A DNA stretch of 64,000 nt, from positions 4,188,501 through 4,252,500 of the forward strand of contig NC_081331.1 in NCBI RefSeq assembly GCF_022539665.2. Direction: 5' to 3'. The notes below the pieces were generated by a model. That model did no database searches, was not told the DNA's origin, and saw only the letters and a list, made by a program, of their open reading frames with translations. Below, one piece after another: positions 56,272 through 64,000 of this stretch (position 1 is the stretch's first letter; every line of letters starts with the position of its first letter). Source of the stretch: Daphnia carinata. Lineage: Eukaryota > Arthropoda > Branchiopoda > Diplostraca > Daphniidae. The position numbers and the translations under genes are program-made.

Positions 56272-59200
56272 GACTACGCCGACCATTTTTTTTTCTTTTT
56301 TTTTTTTTTCTTTTGCCATACGTCTCTGTTAAGTCATTAGAAGATCTTATCCTTTCTCAGACCTGCTATTCTGTTATGGTTCTACAGTGTCTCAGTGTGG
56401 GGGTTTCTTGTTGGTAGCAGTAGTTGAGATCGAGACAAGTCTCTTTTCTTAAAAGCTTTTCACGTCATCTCAATAACTAGAGGTGGCGAAGATATAGCCA
56501 TGTAATGAAGTACGTCTACTCTGCTGCCGACTGAACGAACTCGCTGCGAATGTTCGCCGTTTCATTTACCATTATTAATACCCTTTTTTTCATAAACCAC
56601 TGTTGCTGACGGCGTACGTTTGTGTTGTGTTTCCAAAAATTCGTCCATGGAAAAGAGCACTTTTTGGAAACACTCCGATACTGTAGAATTGCACTCGCTT
56701 CTTCACACACTACTTCTAAAAGTTCTTATAATGTGTCTTCTGTCCAACATCTCTTGTTTGTTTGACGGGCGGGGCCATTTGACATACCCAACTTTTTCGT
56801 CTTTGAATTTCTTTCCCAATTTTTTTTTTTCATACAAAAAAAAATCTAGATTTTGTAGACTTTGTTTTTTCTCAATCAGGGAATGATTTCATTTTTGCCA
56901 CTCCTTTACACGAATGGAACAATGACCCTTCGTTTTGTCTTTTAATAGTGCGGTTTGACTGTATCTAATGCCGCGCCTATTACGCATATTTTTCAAGGTG
57001 TGGGCAGGTAAGAAACGAAGATCAATAAACAATGGTCGTAAAAAGAAAGAATCCAGATATCAATCCAATTGTATTGTAAATTTTGAAATCATGAAAGGGT
57101 CATAACCGTCTGTTTCCACAATACAGGTGAACGAAGACAAAAATATTCCAACCCAACCTCAAAAGGAAGAGAAGCTAGATCAAAAGAAAAATCGAGGACA
57201 CTACCAAAATTAACTAATAAAAGTAAAAAGACGCAAACTTCCAAGTGTTTTTTTGTGTGTCTTTTGGAGGGGGAGGAGTCGAAGTGTTCAAGTGCATTCA
57301 AAACGCTTTCGCTAATTCAACTAATCTTCAATCACGCACAACAATACCACTCTTTGAACCGTATCACATTTTGTGCAGTATCCGCCCTCTCCGCTTATTA
57401 TATTTTTAAAAAAATCATTTGGGGGGTGGAGAGTTTGAATACCATCACTGTACACACACCAAGCAGACACATTATCCTTTACCATATTGTATGGTCGTAA
57501 TTAATTTTTTCTTTCTCTCATGACATTCTATTCAGCTATTAATTATTGCTGGCAAGTTGGAATCTCCCAACCCTCCTTTTTCGCTCACGCATTTGCGGAT
57601 GAACAGAAAAGCAACGACTAGACAGCTCCACCTCCCCATCTCACTTTTGTGGATTCAGGTGAGTATCAGTAATAGTCACAGTTGGCGGGACATCATACTG
57701 ATTCGCTCCCTAATGTAACAAGGTTATGTCTGCTCCCCCCCCCCCCCCCCCTCACTGGTTCGGCAACGGACGCAGAACGAAAAGTAAACGAAACAGATAA
57801 AAAGGATTTTTTTTTGACAGGATCGAACAAAGTCGATTGTCACGTGACAAAAACACGAGTTACACTCTAATAAAGAGGCAAAAAGGCAACGACAAAAAGT
57901 AGAAAAAGAGCGGGGTGAAAAAAGAGGGGAAAAGCTAATCAACCGGAAGGTAAAAATTAAAAAAAGGTAAAGATAAAACAAAAAAAAAGGGAGGGGGGAA
58001 GGAAACGAACATTAGACATCCACGCTTTACCGATCACTGCGCTTGAGAGAGAAGTTTAAAACACGAAAAAGACATTAATAATGAGTATTGCGCCTTGACA
58101 TGGACGCGAATCAACGACATCATTGTCACACAGATTCACTCAAAAAAAGGACAAGAAAAAAAAAGAGATAGAGAAAATGAACGTATAAAAAACGGGGAAA
58201 ATTGCTGGAGAGCGATAAAAAAAAGCTGGCGCCAGTAGTAAAAAGAGGAATCAAGAGGGATAATATAGTATAACATAAATGATAGGAAATAATTGACATC
58301 GCACAGCCGCACACAGGTACTGGTACCAATTCCCGTTCTCTTTGTTGGTTTTTCCCCTTCGCACTTGTCCGAATCTGGGTTTGTGTATGAAAGCATTCAC
58401 AGTCGAAATCAGGCACATCTTTTCTTTTGGTGTTATCTTTAGAAGTTTGTGGGTTCGAGATATCATCCATTCTTTAAATGAATCAAAAAACTTTTAAAAC
58501 AAGCCAAAAAAACAAACAATTTAACAGATCATTTCTATATCTGATCGTCACTTTTCTTTTAAAAAGGAATTATACGAAACTTTAAAAATTTATCTTCCGA
58601 ATTAAAGACTAGATTCGATTCCGCACAAACGTTTGCGCCTTCCTTTTTGTTTTTCTTTTCACAATTCACCGGTTGTTGGTACTCAATACGCTAACTGACT
58701 CGCATTTGTTGTTACCGTCACTAGTTAATCTACTGCGATGATGTCGGTTTTCACTCATCCATACGCACGGTCACATAACTATTAAAACAATAGGGGAACA
58801 ATCAACATTGTCCTTTGAGGGAAAGAATTGAAAAATTATGGTTAAGGTCGTTAAGTAGCAGTAAAAAATCTGCATTCTCGAGGGGGAAAAGGACAATTTT
58901 GATGTGAAGGAAGATCAAAGTCGAAAACTCTACTAGGCTGCTGGATGTGTTTTTGAAACATGGATCCTGGCAGATGATTACGATTACAAAAAAAGGGGAG
59001 TGGGAGGGGGGAAACAGACGACCATTCATTGACAGAAAAGGCACGCAAGTCAGTCACGTCCAATGGTTGAGCAACGAGTGTGGTACTACGCAACGACGAG
59101 ATGTTCTAAAAAAGAATCTAAAAGATATGGAGGGTGGGGTGGGTCAACGGCTTAACACGATAAGTCAAATTTGAAGCTAATTTCTTTTTGGGGAGGGGAA

Positions 59201-60308
59201 ACAAATTTACTAACTATGCACGATCGAACGCCGTGACTGATTTGATCCATAACATTATTATTACTGATTTTTTTCTTTTTCTTTTCTTTGCCTATAAAAC
59301 GGGAAATTATTTTACCTAATTCACGAAATGGATTTCACGAAATAATTAGCGTTTTTTTAACACTCGTCGTTGCCTGTCATTCACTCGGCTTGAGAACTGT
59401 GACTCTAAAGAGGAAAAAGGGGAGGGAGGGAGGGAGGGAGGGGGATTTTTGGGACAACACACGTACACATTTGATGGCTTGGCGCGATAGAATATCCTTT
59501 CACAGTCAGTTCCACGTCTTTTCCATCTACGAGTTATTTTAACAACACGCATGAAACATATCAACCAAGAAGCACAGCGCCTTTTATCACGAGTTAGTTG
59601 CAACATATATAATTGTTTTGTTTTTTTTGGATTTTCCGCTGTGCAATTCTGTCGATTCTAACTCAACTGGGTTATCACAGACTGTTCTGAAATGCTTAAA
59701 TTCGCACAATCAGCTATTCTCTTTTACTTTCAATCTCACGCTCCTTCGCTGGCTCATATTCTGGGTCTCGGATTTCAATGATCACAATCACTGGGCTGTT
59801 CACTAACACAACGCTGCGCCTATTTGTTTCTCTCGCCTCGTTTAGCGCATTGTCTATCTCTGCTTAACCCAATCAAAGGCACCGACCTTAAAAGAGCAAA
59901 TCCTACCAGGCACACACTTAAAAAAAAGGTGGAAAAAACGCTCGTTTTTTTAAAAATGCCCACGGTTAATCAACGATAATATATATAGAAAAAAAAGCAA
60001 CGGTTAACCGGTTTCACCCCAAAAGGCTCCTTTAGCCAAAAGGAAAATAAAGGGAAAATGGGGCAAAAAAGAATTCGACCGGCTGATGGCAGTGAACCAG
60101 CCCCAAAATGGAGAGAAAGATATTTTGGAGCGGTATTAATATAGGGCAGGGAAATTCAATTTGTTAAAGAGCATTGAACATGGTACGGCAGTACGATGAA
60201 TGGCGCTTGGATATCGCACGAGGCTTAGGTTAAAAGATTTAATGTGAAAACAAGATTTTTCCCCATTTCCTAACTCAGGACCTCCCCCTACATCCCAACC
60301 TACCACCT
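56272..60308. other. About 4 kb with no recognised gene
   Basis: After the MAT stop come T-rich stretches (56289-56313), repeated purine-rich blocks, a run of 17 C (57735-57751), GGGA repeats near 59422-59442, and many A-runs. Open frames are short and show no domains. Possible polyadenylation words occur near 57026 (AATAAA) for a MAT transcript. The minus-strand BTB gene may have a long 3' untranslated region here. A non-coding RNA gene cannot be excluded. Confidence 0.4.
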
Positions 60309-62421
60309 TTAGGCATTATTATTGTTGGCCGTCGGTGAATCCTGGTCGCAGGAACTAGGAGGAGGACTGGTCGGTTTGGTCTGTATCAGTGGCGGAGGGG
60401 AGGTCGTTGCAAGAACCGATCCGGCCGAAGAAGTCCTTGGACTTCCGTTGGAGCCGGCACCAATGCCCGGCTGAGAGGCGATCACATTCGATTGAACGTC
60501 CGATTCGGCCACAAAGGCTTCTCTTGGGGCGCTACCAATGCTACTGCTGCTGCTGCCACGTAGGTATGAATCGCGACCTCTGTTGCTTCGACTATGGCCA
60601 GCCCCTGTGAGTGATCCTATTCAATGTGTTCATCGGATGAAATCAAAACTAATGCTAGCAAAACTGCAATGCATCTGTTTACCTTGGCCCGGCGTGGGTG
60701 GGACGTGTGGTGGGTGGTTGGCCGTTCCGGTCGTCGAGGCGTCGGAATGAACACGCATGTGGATTCGCACTTGTTGCGACTGGCTAAATCGGCGGCCGCA
60801 GGTGTTGCATTGAAATGGTTTTTCACCTGTGTGAGTGCGGATGTGTTGGCGCAAGTGATCTCTTCGCCGAAAGCGTTTTCCGCAATAGGGACACTGGAAC
60901 ATGGTAACTGGGCCCTGGGGAGTCACCACTGTCACTCGCAACGGCTGGAGCGGAAAAAACATAAAATCTTTATTGATCTTTCTACACACAGACACACAAA
61001 AAGGCCTAATGCTATCTTACCTGATTTTGGGCGGACGGTGCTGGTCGTGGTTCGGCCACTGCAACCGCGGCAGGCACTTCAGACACAGCTATCGTAGACG
61101 CAGTGGTCGGCGTAGACTCTTGACGAGGAGCGTTGACGTCTGATGGAGGGCGACCGCGTCGGCTAAACGACGGCCCAGGCAACGGGGGTGGAGGAGGATA
61201 GGTAGGCATTCGTTGGGAGGCGATTGGCCCTGGTGGTATAGGAGGAGCAATAGGGACGACCTGCTGCTGACGAGGAACCCAAGGTCCTTCTGGCCCAACT
61301 CCTATCGGCGGAGTGGCCACTACTACCGGAGGTCGTCCCGCTGATGGAGATGGTAAACCAACGGGTAGGGCAGCAGGTATTAATCGGTTGGTGAGTGGTG
61401 TCGGCGAGTACCTAATAAAAGTTAAACGAGTCATTTTGAAATTCCATTAAGCGTGACATTGACCGTTACCTGTTGCCCATTAGAGAGGACAAAAGCATGC
61501 TGTGATGCTGAGAAAACGCATGCTGCTCGGCTGCAACTGGGCCAATAACAGGGGCACGTATGGGTAATGGTAGGGGAGGACTTGCGCGTCCAGGAGAAGT
61601 TGTAATTCGGCCATCTATTCTAATTGCTTGTTGTTGGTGTTGTGGACTATCCACGTCAGCTGAAGATGGCCGCATTGGTTCGGATACTATGGTTGGTCTT
61701 GAAACGTGATGGGATCGCCTGTCGCCTGTGATGGGTGGGCTAACTGTTCCGCTGTTTCCCGGTGCTGGACGGCTCACTTGGTAACCTGCATTTATGTTCT
61801 CCGCCGATCCCGCGCCCCCTTCACTCGCGCTGAGTGGTGTGTTTACGGGTTCGGGAGCTACAGCAAATGGGAACAACGACGAAGCCAGTCCTGAAGAAGA
61901 AATCAATAATGTGATAAATACTCCAAATGACGGTGTGGATTTGAGACTCTTGAACAGCTTATTGCATAATTGAATATCAATGGAAATGTAAAATCAAGAG
62001 ATTTACAATAATAATGAAAAAAAATTATCTATGCCTATATAAGATATAAAAAAGGCAGCGAGTTAGGTGATATAGTACCTTTGATTTGAAGATTTTCAGC
62101 AGTTCGAAAGAACGAGGCCATATCACACCCAGCTGATACAACCACCTCTCCTGAATACATGAAGGTGAGCAAAGAATGCAGATCCTTGAGCGGCACCCCC
62201 TGGAGGAACACAACAGGATGCTGGTGCTCAGGCACTTTGCTGAGGATTTCAAGAAAGTAAGGGCTGCAAGCTGATAGAATGACACGGTGAGCGGGGAACA
62301 CCCTTCCCTCAGAGCAGAGGATCACATCTGTGAAGGTATCATGCCTCCACAGGTCCTCTACCACAGCAGCAAAATTCTGCTGGTGGTTATTCCACCGCAG
62401 AACAAATTCTTCAGCTGCCAT
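60309..62421 (-). CDS. BTB domain-C2H2 zinc finger transcription factor
   Basis: ATG at 62421 opens MAAEEFVLRWNNHQQNFAAV, the typical start of arthropod BTB proteins of the tramtrack/Broad-complex type, through FTDVILCSEGRVFPAHRVIL, YFLEILSKVPEHQHPVVFLQ and TFMYSGEVVVSAGCDMASFF. After an intron the linker is Pro-, Ser- and Ala-rich (61906-61012) and disordered. Two C2H2 fingers follow: CPYCGKRFRRRDHLRQHIRT and CNTCGRRFSQSQQVRIHMRV, joined by a TGEKPF linker. A Ser/Pro-rich tail reads SPTANNNNA to the stop at 60311-60309. The gene is probably a nuclear repressor or activator. Which ortholog among the many BTB-zinc finger genes it is cannot be settled from the domains alone. Confidence 0.85.
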
Positions 62422-63830
62422 TCTTTGTTTGCCTTAAAGTCTATTCAAGTCTTCAGGATTATGGGCAAGGTATTCCAAGTTCACATAGTAAAGGTGCAGT
62501 AAAGTCCGACCTTCATCACAAACTAACACAGCTGGGAGCTAGCTTGCTGTTTTCACAATTATGTACAACAGACTGTCCTGCAAAAGATTGACAAATTAGT
62601 AAAGATCACTTTTAGACCCCTCAGGTACACAAACTTTATCGATTTTTCCGCAAAAAAAAACTCGCCACATCACAAAAAAACACATTGAACAATTAATAAC
62701 GCGACTAAACGAATCCTAATTCACTATTATAATGTGTTGTCACTTCAAAATAACACATTAATTTACCTTTACACTGCAAGACAGGGGCAGCCCCTACAAC
62801 AGCGCTGTTTACGACGCAAATGTCATGTCGACAGCTGTGTGTAAAACAGCACAGGCGAAATAGGGTTGTGCTAGCCTCTGTGGGCAACACCAGCGGCTAT
62901 CATCGATATATATTTTTTTAATACTTAGAGTTGGATGATGTAAGTTTGATACGACTCGCCAGCAAAATTTCACAAGGACAAGTCGTCAGAAATAGTTTCA
63001 TGAGAAATGGATGCCATCGAATCACAATTTTTCACGCTCCCAAGTGAACGAGCATTAAACATTTGTTTATCCATAAAATTCGGGAGGAAAAAAAGAATGT
63101 TTTAACGACCGGTTTGATCTTCCCGCGGTTGCCAGACTCATCTAAATCGTGAGAGGGAGGCTTTGTGTACCAGCAGACCCAGCAGTCGAGCAGATAACGA
63201 AATACTAAGATAAGAGGAAATATTTGTTTTTGCTGGTTAAAATGCTCTTGTGTTTTACGCCCAAACTGCTAACCTAATGTTCTACTAACCGATAAAATGT
63301 ACCATGTGTGCCATGTTAAATTTGCAATTACGGTACAATGACGAAATCAAATCAACCCATTATTCGATTATGCGTTAACAAAAAGATAATAAAAGAGGTA
63401 AAGTAAAAGCAAATACATATTTTTACTACACGTTTAGTATGAGATTTGTTGAGGGCGTAAAGATCAGCAAAATCTAACACCCGCGTACTTATGAAATAAG
63501 ACCGTTGCTGCAATGAAGGGGTTGGATGTCACGCGATTTCATTCCCATGCGAACTCAAATGGTATCATTTTCCATACCGTCTCCAACGAGTCGAAATGAT
63601 AAATCCGCCTTCAATTGCACTCGTTCGGGTGCAAGAGTAAAGGCGGAGTCGAAACGTTGCCTTAGTTGTAAACTTCAAAAAAGGAATTTCAGACCTTACG
63701 GAATGGTTTCTTTGCATACTAAAGTGGTGTTGGGCCTTGAAATTTGATCACAATGAGCTGTAGATACCCATGCGATATTACAGCCTACACGAACGTATTA
63801 CTTGCATATTTTATTTGCATACTGGAAAGG
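62422..63830. other. Promoter and leader of the BTB gene; intergenic
   Basis: Immediately right of the BTB start is GC-moderate DNA likely to hold the leader and promoter, possibly with a further non-coding exon near 62800-62900 (A/C-rich on the minus strand). From 63000 on no gene was recognised. Confidence 0.4.
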
Positions 63831-64000
63831 TCACTTTTGTTTTTTTGTCAGTGCTTCTATGATTAGGTCTTTTTCAGCTATTTGACGTCGTAAATCCTCG
63901 ATAATGGACCAAAGTTCATCTTTGCTGAAATGGCTCGTTGCTGATGCGGCAGTTTTGGAAGTAGGTGAATTGGAGTCGAGATAGGATATGATTTCTTCAG
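63831..64000 (-). CDS. C-terminal exon of a gene leaving the window
   Basis: The minus strand is open from the window edge to a stop at 63833-63831. It encodes EEIISYLDSNSPTSKTAASA, then a coiled-coil-like end (DELWSIIEDLRRQIAEKDLI) and EALTKKQK. No family is recognised from this piece. The heptad-like Leu/Ile spacing suggests a dimerising helix. It is incomplete; its start lies beyond 64000. Confidence 0.65.
   Translation of the reverse strand, partial: EEIISYLDSNSPTSKTAASATSHFSKDELWSIIEDLRRQIAEKDLIIEALTKKQK

Noticed and set aside
57735-57751. CRISPR-like or operon-like repeat
   Set aside because: It is a homopolymer of C in a eukaryotic genome; no spaced repeats were found.
63526-63747. 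Plus-strand frame of 73 residues
   Set aside because: It has no domain, no splice neighbours and sits in intergenic DNA between two minus-strand genes.

Overview
This window looks like nuclear DNA of an arthropod. Genes are split by many short introns (often 50-100 bp) with GT-AG borders, both strands are densely coding, the base composition is AT-rich, and there is a BTB-zinc finger gene of the tramtrack/Broad-complex type expanded in arthropods. Together with the compactness this suggests a small-genome crustacean such as a Daphnia-like branchiopod. The species is an inference; no marker gene is present.

Layout, left to right. The 3' part of an uncharacterised glycosyltransferase-like gene (1-939, +) is followed by cobalamin adenosyltransferase MMAB (1493-2420, +), a SPATA7-like cilium gene (-), a large unrecognised secretory-pathway gene (4769-8170, +) and a poorly resolved gene (8661-9664, +). 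A young fold-back element with arms of about 560-590 bp and tRNA-like sequences in its loop lies at 10102-11805. It is followed by gene-poor DNA and a tandem hairpin repeat (13790-14540). Next come the autophagy gene EPG5 (-), the translesion polymerase REV1 (-), a decayed fucosyltransferase-like pseudogene (+), reticulon with several alternative first exons (-), serine palmitoyltransferase subunit 2 (+), the TFIIH helicase XPD/ERCC2 (-) head to head with the kinase CDK20 (+), a small secreted protein (+), gamma-SNAP (+), a CCNDBP1-like gene (-), the kinetochore gene MIS12 (-) with an inverted partial copy beside it, a ZC3H3-like N-terminal exon (+), S-adenosylmethionine synthetase (+), about 4 kb without recognisable genes, a BTB-zinc finger gene (-), and the C-terminal exon of a gene that runs off the right edge (-).

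These are mostly single-copy housekeeping genes with unrelated functions, so the order does not describe a pathway. The close pairs that may share regulatory DNA are XPD/CDK20 (206 bp between start codons) and reticulon long form/SPTLC2 (about 0.9 kb). The least ordinary parts are the fold-back element with its tRNA-like loop, the tandem hairpin repeat, the reticulon first-exon series, a GC-AG intron in CDK20, an 18-nt microexon in gamma-SNAP, and the intron-containing inverted copy of a MIS12 exon. I found no multi-gene system that I would call undescribed. Exon borders were read by eye from splice signals and reading-frame continuity.
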